Assembly: GCA_001600415.1 (NCBI GenBank)
Contig: BCJX01000004.1
Coordinates: 1,272,220 to 1,317,923 of the forward strand
Source: Pascua guehoae
Lineage: Eukaryota > Basidiomycota > Tremellomycetes > Trichosporonales > Trichosporonaceae
Direction of reading: 5' to 3'
Length of the DNA stretch: 45,704 nt
In this document: piece by piece, positions 1 to 9,409 of the stretch
Position numbering within the stretch: the stretch's first letter is position 1
How the letters are laid out: each line of letters opens with the position of its first letter
Program-made: the position numbers and the translations under genes
Notes under the pieces: generated by a model
The model's database searches: none
What the model saw: the letters and a program-made list of their open reading frames with translations, nothing else
Told to the model about the DNA's origin: nothing

Positions 1-26
1 CCCCCCCCCGGAACACTGACGCGGCA

Positions 27-629
27 GCAAAAAACCCGGCCTCTTCCAGCTCCTCCCCCACTTGTCCATCGAATGCCCCTGCGCCCTCCTGCCCGGTCCC
101 GTGGGCGACTTGAAGCGGCGCAAGATGGACGCCGTGGCCGACGCCTACGACACGGCAGTCCGCGCCGTCGTGCGCGCGTGGGAGGCCGAGAACGACCCGC
201 ACTTTGGCGTCGCGTGGCAGCCGGGGCAGATTGTGAATATCAAGAATATCCCGATTCGGGGCTTTTCGCCTGCAGACTGTTTCCATCCGAGCGAGATGAC
301 GCATGCGCGCATGGGGGCGAATATCTTTAATCGGCTGCATGTTAATGTGGTGAGTAGGCGTTTGGGTTTGGTTGGTGTTGGTTGTTTGTTTGTTTGTGTT
401 GGTTGGGGCCGGTTGGGGCCGGTTGGGGCCGGTTGGGCCCGGTTGGGTCCGGTTGGGTCCTCTGTCGCCTGTGGCCGTGTCGAGCTGGGTTCGCTGGCGT
501 GTGGTTGGAACTCGGACTTGGACTAACGCACAGGACAAAAAGGCCGTCGAGACAAAGTGGGAGGACGACGTCTGGGTGCGCTGCGTCGAGGAGAATGACC
601 GCATCGTTGTCAAGGGCACCACGGCCTAA
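27..629 (+). CDS. PLB1-type GDSL/SGNH phospholipase, C-terminal part
   Basis: This is the 3' end of a gene entering from the left; exons are 27-349 and 534-629 (stop TAA). The first exon follows a branch-like CACTGAC and a GGCAG acceptor, so bases 1-26 look like intron. The 184-nt intron starts GTGAG and ends with CTAACGCACAG, phase 0. The protein shows an ECPCALLPGP segment and then DCFHPSEMTH, which fits the last conserved block of the phospholipase B1 family, where Asp and His belong to the Ser-Asp-His catalytic triad. The Ser nucleophile block (GDS) would lie upstream, outside the window. Such enzymes hydrolyse acyl esters of phospholipids or lysophospholipids and are often secreted; location cannot be judged here because the N-terminus is missing. 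I am fairly sure of the family, not of the substrate. Confidence 0.75.
401..460 (+). repeat. Six copies of a 10-bp GGTTGGGNCC repeat in an intron
   Basis: Six uninterrupted 10-bp units (GGTTGGGGCC three times, then GGTTGGGCCC, then GGTTGGGTCC twice) fill the middle of the intron of the phospholipase gene. Each unit has a GG and a GGG/GGGG run, so the sense strand could form G-quadruplex structures (inference). Confidence 0.9.
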
Positions 630-1441
630 GCAGCTAGACGGGCAAGGGGACAGCGTTCTCTAGACCGTCTTGTGCTTTTTGCTTGGATACCTTTGTTACT
701 GTTAGAACAATGTGAACGGACTGTTTGGACTCTGAGGCCGCCACCGCGAGGTGTTTTCATTGCCTCCCTTCCTGAGACGGGGGACGTGTTGTTTGCATAT
801 CCCTGGAGCCCGGCTCCAAGGATGACTGCCAGTCGCAGCCGCACGTCCACTGCTGCATGCTGTTTGTTGTGAGCAGTGTGTGAGTGTTTGCAGCATGTTG
901 ACATCAGTGCGGTTGTTGTCAGTGTTGCTTTGGTTGCCAGCAGTGTTGTTGCCAGCAGTGTTGTTGTGAGCAGTGTTGTTGTTGTCAGGAGTGTTGTTGC
1001 GACGACGAGGCACTGAGCGGCCACCTCCGAAGTGCGGTCAGCGGATTACACCGACTGGCGCCGAAGGGGCGTCGAATGTGGCGCCCCATGCCCAGCCCAC
1101 AACATCCGTCATCGTGTCATCGTCATCGGCATGGAGATTGCCCCAACGCGCCCTCGAGCACTCATGCCGACGCCGCGACGCCTTGCCAAGTTCCCCGTCA
1201 TGCCGACGCCTCGACGCCTTGCCAAGCTCCCCTTCACCAGCAAATGCACCCTTCATCTCGGGCTCATTCTTCATTCTTCTGTTATACCCATCTAGTCACC
1301 TGCTGGCCGTCGCATATGGCAACACGCTGGGCCCATGCTGGCCACTCGCTGGGAGTAATGTATACTGTGCCCAGAACATCTCGTGCATCGGAGAGTCTAG
1401 TGTACGGTCGGGACGGGACGTCTTTGCGCGGGGGCTAGCAT
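630..1441. other. Convergent intergenic region, repeats only
   Basis: This lies between the stop codons of the phospholipase gene and cofilin. It holds an imperfect GTTGTTG-rich tandem array at about 919-1003 (units like CAGTGTTGTTGCCAG) and a 36-bp direct duplication, 1162-1197 and 1198-1232, with only a couple of differences. Open frames on both strands lack recognisable motifs, so I call no gene. Confidence 0.6.
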
Positions 1442-3021
1442 CTAACGGCGCTGGGCACGGTCGAGGACTGGGCGGTGTTAGCAGGTGCGCATGAGATGGA
1501 GAGCATGTGCTGGCAACGGCACTGTGGACGAGAGGTGTTCGGTGGGCGTAGTGACAGTGAGAGGGTGTGAAGAGGTTGCAGACACCCGGTGGCACGCGCG
1601 CTGTAGCCCGCAATGCAACCCCGCTGGCGTAGACCGTACATGGTCATGTCCACAGTCTGCACTGCCCACGTCCACAGGCCGTTTGCGCGCTCAACTCACT
1701 GGCCTCCTCGGTGATCTCGCTGTATTCGGTGGCCTGGATGTCAATGTGGATGCCCTCGAGGCGGCGGTGGAGGGCGTCCTTGGACGACGCGTAGATCATC
1801 TTGTTGCGGACGGCGGCCTCGTCAGGCGACCTGTGGTGTGAGCGCGTGCATCGGGTCTGGGTCAAATGCCGAGGTGGATGGCACTGGAGGGGGTATGGAG
1901 CGCACGGTGCGCTGGGCGGCCCAAGCGAGGGCACATCGGGGGTGCGCGGTGGCACCCCGGCGCACCGGCGCATCGGGCAGGTAGAGCTGGCATCGTGTGA
2001 TGGGCCGGCCTGATCGGGTAGCCAGAGCCCACACACGCCCATGTTCTCCCAAGCCACCCCCCCCCCCCCCCTTACTGCCGAGCTCACTCCCAAACTCACC
2101 ACTGAACAAAGACGAGCTTGTTACGAGTACCCTCGCCATTTGGAAGGTCGTACTGGAAGTCGTAGACCGCCCAGCGGCACTCCTTCTCGGGGAGGTCGGC
2201 GACAAAGTCCTCAAAGTTGCGCGACTCGGACGTCTTGAGGACGACAATCGAGCGCTTGTCGTCCGAGACACCGTAGATGACGTAGACGAGCTTCTTGCCA
2301 GTCTTGAGCTCCTGGTACTTCTCGAGGGTCTCGGGGACCTGTTGGAGTGGGACGAACATTGGCGCGGCAGGGGGGTGGGGTACGAGGTGAGTCGGAGCGA
2401 GGCCAGGTGGCGTGGGGGTGGAACGAGTGGGCGGCGTGGTTGGTTAGGTTGATGGGGCAGGGGATCGAGTGCCGAAGGATGAGGATGAGAGAGGACGACG
2501 AGGCGCAATGTGTTGATGGATAAGTGGGCGATGACGGTACCGTGTCATGGTGCGAGCGAGGTCACGGAAGCCAAGAGACCGGAGACCGACGCGTGCGCGA
2601 TGCAGAGGCACAAGAGAATGCGCAAAGCACAATCAAGAATGCACAATGCACAATGGTAGCAGGTCGGTGCGCCGCGAGAGAGGTCGTGCCAGTGGAGGCG
2701 GTGCGTTGGCAGGTGGGTGTGATGAGGATGAAATGGAATGCGCAGTCGGCGGGGCCGTCAGTGGAGTGTCGTGATGGGGCGAGGGGACAGAGGACGGGCA
2801 AACGCGGCGCGACGCGGATGTGACAAGCCGAGGGAATCGTGAGGAAGCGTGAATCGGTGACGAGGCAGGTGGGTTTGGGTTTGTGGATGGAGGCTAGGTC
2901 AGAACACATGCTCGAGGTGGGACAAACACGCTCCCAACACGTACGGGCTGGACACCAGACGACTGTGGAAATGGTCAGCATCAGGTTGACTGGGGCTGGG
3001 GGGGTGAGGTGAGCGTACCAT
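1442..3021 (-). CDS. COF1: Cofilin / actin-depolymerising factor
   Basis: Five exons on the minus strand: 3019-3021 (ATG only), 2945-2962, 2100-2338, 1700-1830 and 1442-1467 (stop TAG). Introns are 56, 606, 269 and 232 nt, all GT..AG with phases kept, giving 138 aa, close to yeast cofilin (143). The protein starts MSSGVQP and carries the ADF-homology domain over nearly its full length: KYQELK at the start, [14 protein letters not shown] in the middle, then [20 protein letters not shown], where the Lys-rich long helix contacts actin, and [11 protein letters not shown] near the end. Cofilin binds and severs ADP-actin filaments in the cytoplasm. The N-terminal Ser after Met is the conserved regulatory position. 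The last exon (ILDRAQRR, stop) restores the expected family C-terminus. It is the downstream neighbour of alpha-actinin in the same orientation, suggesting an actin-related gene pair. Confidence 0.95.
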
Positions 3022-3771
3022 GTTTAATTAGATGGATGGGATGTGAGGTGGATGGGAGAGCGAGTGTGAAGAAGAAAGAGGATGGAGAATGGAGAATGGA
3101 AGATGGAGGACAAGGACAATGAATGATATCCAAGGCTGGCCGGACAGGACGACAAAGACGCGGGTCGAGCTTGCCAGCGAGCGAACGGTTGGGTGGACAC
3201 TGTGTCCTGTGTCCTGGGTGGCCTGGCTGGGTGGGTGGGTGCATCGTGGCGTGGCGTGGCTCCTCTTTTGCCTGCTGCCTGCCTGCTGCCTGCCTGCTGC
3301 CTGCCTGGCCCCTGGCCCTGACACACGAATAGAAAAAACCAATCCACCCCCAGGCGGCACTCGTCCCCTCACCCACCTACTCTAGGCCCCCCGCAAAGCC
3401 CCCGCCTGGCCGCCTGCCCTGTCGGCGTGCGGCGGCTGTGGCGGTGCCCTAAATGGTTGGTCGGTCCATCTCCCCCTTCGTGGCATAAATTCCACCCATG
3501 CGCGACTGACTTTATCCACTTGCAACCATCTTATCCATCCATCCAACCACTCACTTCTGCATACCCGGGTATGGTGAAACAAGAATGCTGGCTACATCAG
3601 GTCCCTCCCTGCTGTGGCAAAATCACCCTGCACATCCCCTTTCACATCTGCTTCCGCCCGCACCAAAACTCTACTCCTGATTGCATCGTCATCCTCCCTT
3701 CAATGCACTCTATGTATACAACGACTCTCAGACAGACCGCCTCGCGAATGACTGCTCCAAGAACACATGAT
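3022..3771. other. Cofilin promoter region and alpha-actinin 3' flank
   Basis: No gene is seen in these 750 bp. The part next to cofilin is rich in GGATGGAGAATGGA-like purine repeats (about 3030-3115); about 3271-3313 is a CTGCCTGC tandem repeat. It must contain the cofilin promoter and the alpha-actinin terminator, but no TATA box or clear poly(A) signal stands out. Confidence 0.5.
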
Positions 3772-6693
3772 CTAGGTCGTTAGCAACTGACATGCTCCCT
3801 TCTTCTTCAAGCACAGAGACTCACAGTCAAGCCCACACACCTCCCTCGAGCTACCGCCGTTGGCCGATCCGTTCACCTCCACAGCGATAGCCGGCATCGC
3901 ATCAGACAGGAAGCGTACCGTCTCGGGTGTGAGGTTTGCAAACCGAAGATCCTGCTCCGTGACATATCCCTGTCGCGTCAGTCGGTGCATCGTCAAACAG
4001 ACCCACCTTGTCCGCCGCGACATCGCGGAACGCCTCCCGCAGCTGGTCTGCCGACGACGCATCGTCCTTTGTGATTTCAACCAACAGCGCGAGCCATGCC
4101 TCGTACGTGAGCGCACCAAACTCCGCCTCAAGCTGAGAGTAGATGGCCTCGACCTCCTCATCCTGAATTGTCAGCTTCTTCTCAACAGCCCAATCCCACT
4201 CCCATCGACTATCCACCCTCGACAACGGTATGTTGCCTCACTCAACTCACAGGGTAAACAATACCGAGACTGGCGAGCGCCGAGTGCATTTCAAACACGT
4301 TGAGAACCTGGATGTCAGCGTCGCCATCTAGGTGTACTCACATTCGTGCCGTCCCTGTCAAAGTGCTTGAACGTGGTCTCAAATTCTTCAAGCTTGGCTG
4401 GGGTGATGTTTGTATGGGCCGCTGAGACCATCTGATGGGTTAGCACTGGATGCGCTGCGTTGAGCCCACCTGGTTGTCCACAAACGCAATCTTCTTGCGT
4501 AGACCCTCCTCTGCAATCTCGAGCTCAAACTCGAGGTCGTCATATGTAAAAACAGTGTAGTCGTTCTCATCGACCTTGGCCTCGAGGCAGTTCTGGTTGG
4601 CCGTGAATATATCCTTTGTGAGCATCTTGCGGACCGAAGGGAGCTCCGTGGAGAGGTTGAGAAGCGCCTGCTTCTGGTCCTGAAGCGTGAGCGACATCAA
4701 TCACTACGTGCACCCACCTGAAGGGAACCAGTGAGAGAGCCGATCGCGTGCTCAATCTTCTGCACACGCTCGATAAAGCCCTCGGCCAAGTGAGCAAACT
4801 CCTGGCGCAGGCGGTCCTTGATCCTGCGGTACGTCAGCTTCTGCTACTGGACAACCCATAGCTGCACGTACTCTCGGATTCGCGCATTGATCGCACGACT
4901 ACGAGCTACCTCGGCAGTCAGGAGCTCGCCCCACGACACCTCGAGATCCTGCAGACGCAGGCCCTGCCGTGGTTCCCACGAGCGCAGCGCGTAGGTTCGC
5001 AACTTGGTCTGAATGTTGCTGTACAGTTGTGCCAGCTCCTGGCGTTCGCGCACCCACGCCCGCTTGTCCGTCTTCTTGTACTCGGCAAACTGCGACTTGT
5101 GACCGATGGCGTCCGGGTACGATGTTGGCTCCTCCGCCTTTGCCCATGCGGCCCGGGTCTGCTGGAGCGCCTCGAGCAGCGCTGCCATGCGGCGCTCGAA
5201 GTCGTTGCGCGCTGTGAAGACGGACTGCATCACCTCGGCAAACTTCTCCACGCGGCGCGCACCAGTCGACGCCTTGTCTGCGGGTCAGTTGGTGGCGGGA
5301 TGCTACAGCTCACCTTCGGAAGAGAACTTGTGGAAGAACTCGGCAACGTAGGTCATGACCGAACGCTCGTCAGGGACGTCAACATCGCAGATGTCAGAGA
5401 CTTCGAGCAGGCGCTGCAGTGTGAGCTTCTTTCAAGGCAATCTGGCAGCTCACCGGAATATCGAGTTGCTCCTCTGCAACCTTGAACGCAAGCGCCGTGT
5501 TGCCACGCGCATCCGACTTGTCAAGGGAGTGGTAGTCGATGAGCTCGGGGCGGTGGCGATGAATCAGGGCGCAGCTGCCAGTTAGCAAAGGGGTCAGTAG
5601 AGGCAACTCACAAGGCCAAACCGTCGGCAAAGCTCTGCCTAAAGTTCTGCACATCAACCTCGTCATACGGCCGCGTCTTGCGCTGGCACCAGAGAAGCAG
5701 ACCATCGCGAGCTGAGAGACCTTCCTCGCTGGTGGGTTAGCGAACGAACTAGACGATTGAACCCACGTAATGCCAGAGATTGTAAAGCGGAGGATAAGGG
5801 TCCAGATCTGGTGTCAGCCATGTTTCAGCGAACGTGTTCGCACCATTCCCAGAATGAGCTTGAGGTTGCCATCGACAATGTCCTCGGGACCTGGGAGTTA
5901 GTGGAGCGGAGATCGGGGTCGGTGCGCACCAATGTTTGTGAGCTTTACGCCGCGGTCACGGATGAACTGGAGCGCCTTGGAAGCGTTCTGGAATGGGTTA
6001 GGTCTTCAAAGGGTACCACAAACCCACCTCTGCCTTCTGGACACGCATCCTTGGCTTCAGAGTGTATCGCCCCAGGCTCGTCTCGGACATGATCTCGAGG
6101 AGCTGTTTGTTTAGTTTCGTCCCCTGTCGTGTGACCTACCTGGATGAGTTTCACGCCGTCGGAAAAGTCTCTCGCGAGGGAAGTCATGGGCTCCAGTCCC
6201 CTGCTCTCCAGCTTTGTATTGAGCCTGTGATCGTTAGGTGTGCTTTGAGTTTGCGAATATGTCACTTACCACTTGCAGAACGTTCTGTATTCCAAAGGAA
6301 CGAGTCAGCACGGGTCCTTTGTTTATGACGTGAGCTCCTCAGGCGGTGGAAGCGATCAACTTTACGCTCTCGCCCATAGAACATCTTCCCGAAGTGTACG
6401 TACCGGCTCTGGATCTCGGTCCATGCATACTCGGATCCTATGGGCGGCACTGCACTCTTGGGGGGAAGGCCGACGGAGAACGAGCCGCCGCGGGTGTGGC
6501 TCGGCCCCGGGGAAGGCGGCACGCTGAGCACTCCCGAGCCCCCCAGACCGCTCATTGAGCTCATGGACCCACCCCGTCCGTGGCTTAAGTGACCCACGGA
6601 GCGGGTGCGCTCGAGCGCCGGTGCGTGGCGCGGTGACGGGGGAGGGAAGAATGCGTTGTGCGCCGACGAGGGCGTGGAGAGCGAGATCGGCAT
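3772..6693 (-). CDS. Alpha-actinin (two CH domains, spectrin-like rod, EF-hand)
   Basis: Seventeen exons on the minus strand: 6404-6693, 6270-6284, 6140-6224, 6028-6102, 5930-5987, 5844-5890, 5767-5807, 5612-5728, 5454-5574, 5314-5413, 4872-5277, 4718-4823, 4470-4679, 4342-4431, 4251-4307, 4007-4162 and 3772-3969; phases close, giving 723 aa. Residues 1-92 are a Ser/Pro/Gly-rich tail; CH1 is about 93-203 ([24 protein letters not shown]); CH2 about 204-316 ([30 protein letters not shown]); a short spectrin-like helical rod about 317-557; EF-hand region 558-723. The first EF loop is canonical (Asp582, Asp584, Gly585, Glu593); the second looks degenerate. The family bundles actin filaments, notably at the cytokinetic ring, with Ca2+ acting through the EF-hands. 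The C-terminus past about residue 700 is less certain, because another intron near the stop is possible. Confidence 0.92.
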
Positions 6694-7202
6694 TGTGGTG
6701 GGAAATGTGTGTGGGGAGGGAGAGAGGGGGGCGCGCGGCGCCGCAGATGGGTGTTGAGGCTGAGTGGCGAGTGGCGAGGAGAATGGGTGGTGGTGGTGGT
6801 GATGGTGGTGGTGGTGGTGGTGGTGTGAAGTGGTGGTGGTGGTGCGTAGGTGGGACTACAGGATCATAACAAAGAAATCAGTGGCGGGTGATTGCGCGCT
6901 TGGTCCACAGAGAAGCAACCCCTGCAGTCTGGGTCGGGGGGGGGGCGAGAGAGAGAGAGAGAGAGACGGGGGGTCAGGGAAAAGGAAAGAGCCCAGCCAT
7001 GCCAGCCAAAAGCCCTCAGGGTTCAGTGGCGGGAAAATGACACGCGACATGCACGTGCTCTTTCCCTTGACCGGCAACGGAATCAAAAGCTCAAAGCACC
7101 TCCTCCTCTCCCTCATGTTCCTGGTTTCCGACAAGGACCGTTTCGAGCAACTGTGGAAAAGTTGGACATCCGACGACCAAACTCCCAACAACACACGCCA
7201 CC
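6694..7202. promoter_or_regulatory. Shared divergent promoter region, alpha-actinin / mL49
   Basis: A 509-bp gap separates the divergent start codons. It contains a GGTGGT array (about 6786-6845) on the alpha-actinin side, a G run followed by a GA dinucleotide run (about 6940-6966), and an A/C-rich leader just before the mL49 ATG (CACGCCACC before ATG). No classical TATA box is visible; the call rests on gene orientation. Confidence 0.5.
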
Positions 7203-8273
7203 ATGTTTGCCCGCCTCGTCGCCTCGTCCTCGCGCGCTGCCGTGCGCAGCTACTCGACCCCGGCGGCCGCGGACGCTGCTGCTGCCCCGTTCTTGTTGCC
7301 CACCCACCGGCCCGGATACATGATCGAGCGGACAGCGAACGGCCAGCTTCCCGTCTACTCGGACATCAAGAACGGGGGCAACAACACCCGCACGATTGTG
7401 CGCCGCGTCAAGGGCGACGTCGGTGTGAGTGTGCTATCTTTGTCTGGAATGTTTGAGAATATGGGAGAGGGCAGAAAGCGTTGGGATAGGGCAGAAAGTG
7501 TTGGGATAATGCGGCAAGAGGTGTGTTGTCGCTTCTGGTATCCAACAGCTGTCTGGTGCAGAAGGGGTGCCACCCACTTCTCGCAACTGCAATTCATTTG
7601 GCGAACACGGTGTGGCCATGTTCCTGGTGCTTATGGGTACGCCAACGCGGGGAAAGTTGGAGTTGGTGTAGGGCAACTCCAAGGGGCGGAGTCGTTTGAC
7701 AGCTACCCACCTACCTCACCGCACAACTGCAACTCAATGGACAATCATGTTCTTGGCATGCTCCTGGCGATTGTGAACAACTTGAGGGCGAGGAGGGACA
7801 AGGACGCCGCCTCCCCGTAGCGCTCCTGCGGCATGTTGGACAACCAACGTGTTGCCATGATCGTGCCGAGTATACGTGGGGTCGCGGGTATCGTACCTGC
7901 CCTGTCGAGCCCTTCGTGGGTCCGTTGCGCATCTCCAGCATCTCACCTGGGCTATCGACGCAATGGTACCGTCACGATCCAGCAATTGTGCCCATGGCCC
8001 AGATCACGACGTCTCTGTTTGTCGTGTGCCGCTTCCCAACCCCCTCCGCAGCCCATCCCCACCAGGCCCACTTGCCTTCCCCGCAGAACCCCCGTACCCA
8101 CCACTAACACGCAGAAACTCCGCAACGACATTGCCCAGTACCTCGCCGACGGGCACATTGACCCGCTCCGCCCACCGCCCGTCGTGACTGTGCGCCCGAC
8201 CTCGCGGCAGGTCGAGGTGCGCGGCCGCTGGGTCGAGGAGATCAAGTCGTACCTGTCGATGAGGGGGTTCTGA
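7203..8273 (+). CDS. img2: Mitochondrial large-subunit ribosomal protein mL49 (Img2 family)
   Basis: Two exons, 7203-7424 and 8115-8273, joined in phase 0 across a 690-nt intron (donor GTGAGT, acceptor CACTAACACGCAG), give 126 aa. The N-terminus MFARLVASSSRAAVRSYST is basic, Ser/Ala-rich and has no acidic residue, as expected of a mitochondrial targeting leader. The core has the Img2/mL49 signatures LPVYSDIKNGG, then TRTIVRRVKGDV, and a C-terminal VRPTSRQVEVRG...VEEIKSYLSMRGF. Fungal Img2 proteins are components of the mitochondrial 54S large subunit near the central protuberance region and are needed for mitochondrial translation. The intron is much longer than the 34-60 nt typical of the neighbouring alpha-actinin gene. 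Start chosen for the leader and the good ATG context. Confidence 0.93.
7469..7508 (+). repeat. 20-bp direct duplication inside the mL49 intron
   Basis: Two adjacent 20-bp units (GGGCAGAAAGNGTTGGGATA, one base different) occur shortly after the donor site of the 690-nt intron. Confidence 0.85.
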
Positions 8274-8322
8274 GCTGTAGCCGGCGCATGAAGCATTGCA
8301 TTTGGACGTGGGGGTGTGGGGG

Positions 8323-8366
8323 TGGGCGTGGGCGTGGGCGTGGGCGTGGGCGTGGGCGTGGGCGTG
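8323..8366 (+). repeat. TGGGCG hexamer tandem array
   Basis: About seven copies of TGGGCG lie roughly 50 bp after the mL49 stop codon and run into the first copy of the 140-bp duplication. Confidence 0.9.
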
Positions 8367-8629
8367 GGGGGGGAGGCTGGAGTCGCGAGGACTGGGGACG
8401 GTTGGGGGTGGGAGGGTGTAAGGTTACGGTACTCTGGCTAGAGCTGGAGGGAGGGTTAAATTGGTGCCAACCAAAAGTGCGACCAACCTGCGTGGGCGTG
8501 GGCGTGGGGGGGGAGGCTGGAGTCGCGAGGACTGGGGACGGTTGGGGGTGGGAGGGTGTAAGGTTACGGTACTCTGGCTAGAGCTGGAGGGAGGGTTAAA
8601 TTGGTGCCAACCAAAAGTGCGACCAACCT
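8351..8629 (+). repeat. Perfect 140-bp tandem duplication
   Basis: Bases 8351-8489 repeat without a mismatch at 8491-8629 (period 140). Each unit starts in the CGTGGG repeat and ends at GACCAACCT. The identity suggests a recent event. It lies in the mL49 3' flank, so a mature 3' UTR or terminator could be duplicated (inference). Confidence 0.95.
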
Positions 8630-8989
8630 TGTTCGCACACATGACGGCGCTCTCTCTCTCTATCAGGGCCAAACGCTGACGACGAAACACTGACCATCTA
8701 CTACGCATGCGATGGCGGGTATCCCCCCGTCACAGGGTGATGCTTACGCTGACCACCTACGGCTGTTATGTCTTTGAGCCAGGCGTCCCCTGCGCACAAC
8801 TCACTTCATCTACACCCGACCTGCCAAATGTCAACCGTCGTGAACGCCCAATTGTGCTGACCGCTGCCTTTGTGGCCTTCTGACTTGTACCTGACCAGCA
8901 GTGTCCGAACACCACCACCACCAACTGCACCGACTCCATCCGCACAGAGTTGTTGCTGCACCACTCGGCGGCCTAAAAAGCGAGGACGC
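8630..8989. other. Intergenic region between duplication and tRNA
   Basis: No gene seen. It contains a CTCTCTCTCT run (8650-8660) and a AAAAA run at 8975-8979, which on the minus strand is the T5 Pol III terminator of the tRNA gene. Confidence 0.5.
8975..8979 (-). terminator. Pol III oligo-T terminator of tRNA-Ser
   Basis: Five T residues on the minus strand begin about ten bases after the tRNA 3' end. Confidence 0.7.
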
Positions 8990-9070
8990 CGACAACGACA
9001 TGATTCGAACATGTGCTCCCGAAGGAAGTTGATTTCGAGTCAACCGCGTTAACCACTCCGCCACGTTGCC
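8990..9070 (-). tRNA. tRNA-Ser(CGA), no intron
   Basis: The minus strand folds as an 81-nt class II tRNA. The acceptor stem GGCAACG pairs with CGTTGTC (one G-T pair) and the discriminator base is G, usual for Ser. The D-stem is GCG/CGC. The anticodon stem GTTGA/TCAAC closes the loop CTCGAAA, anticodon CGA. The long variable arm is TCC-TTCG-GGA, and the T arm is ACATG-TTCGAAT-CATGT. It reads UCG serine codons. A TTTTT run ends 10 bases past the gene and fits Pol III termination. There is no intron in the anticodon loop. Confidence 0.97.
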
Positions 9071-9409
9071 CGTGATTGTCCTTGTCTTGGACCCGCCACC
9101 GTCGGTGTACAGTGGAGCGACGGCGAGCGTGAGGTTCTACTGTGATGTCTCCCTCTTTCCGTCTTTGGTATGCCCAGTCCACTCCCGCCTGTCTTTGGTA
9201 TAGAGTACATCCGGGCTGGGGCCGTGCTCCTCCGTCTGCTTCTACGACTACGGCGTGCTCGGTCCTGTGCTCGGTCTCGCGCTCGGTCTCTCCATCCTCT
9301 TTTAACTCTGCAACACTCGTGCTCCCCCATGCGACCACTGACTGTCCTGCTCCCCGCTCATCCTCCTGCTCCATTCGTCTACCGCTTCGAGCTCACAACA
9401 GCCCATTGC
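9071..9409. other. Intergenic region upstream of tRNA, 3' of ALDH
   Basis: No gene seen. It has a short duplicated phrase GTCTTTGGTAT (9160s and 9190s) and a GTGCTCGGTC-like repeat (about 9255-9290). Confidence 0.5.
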
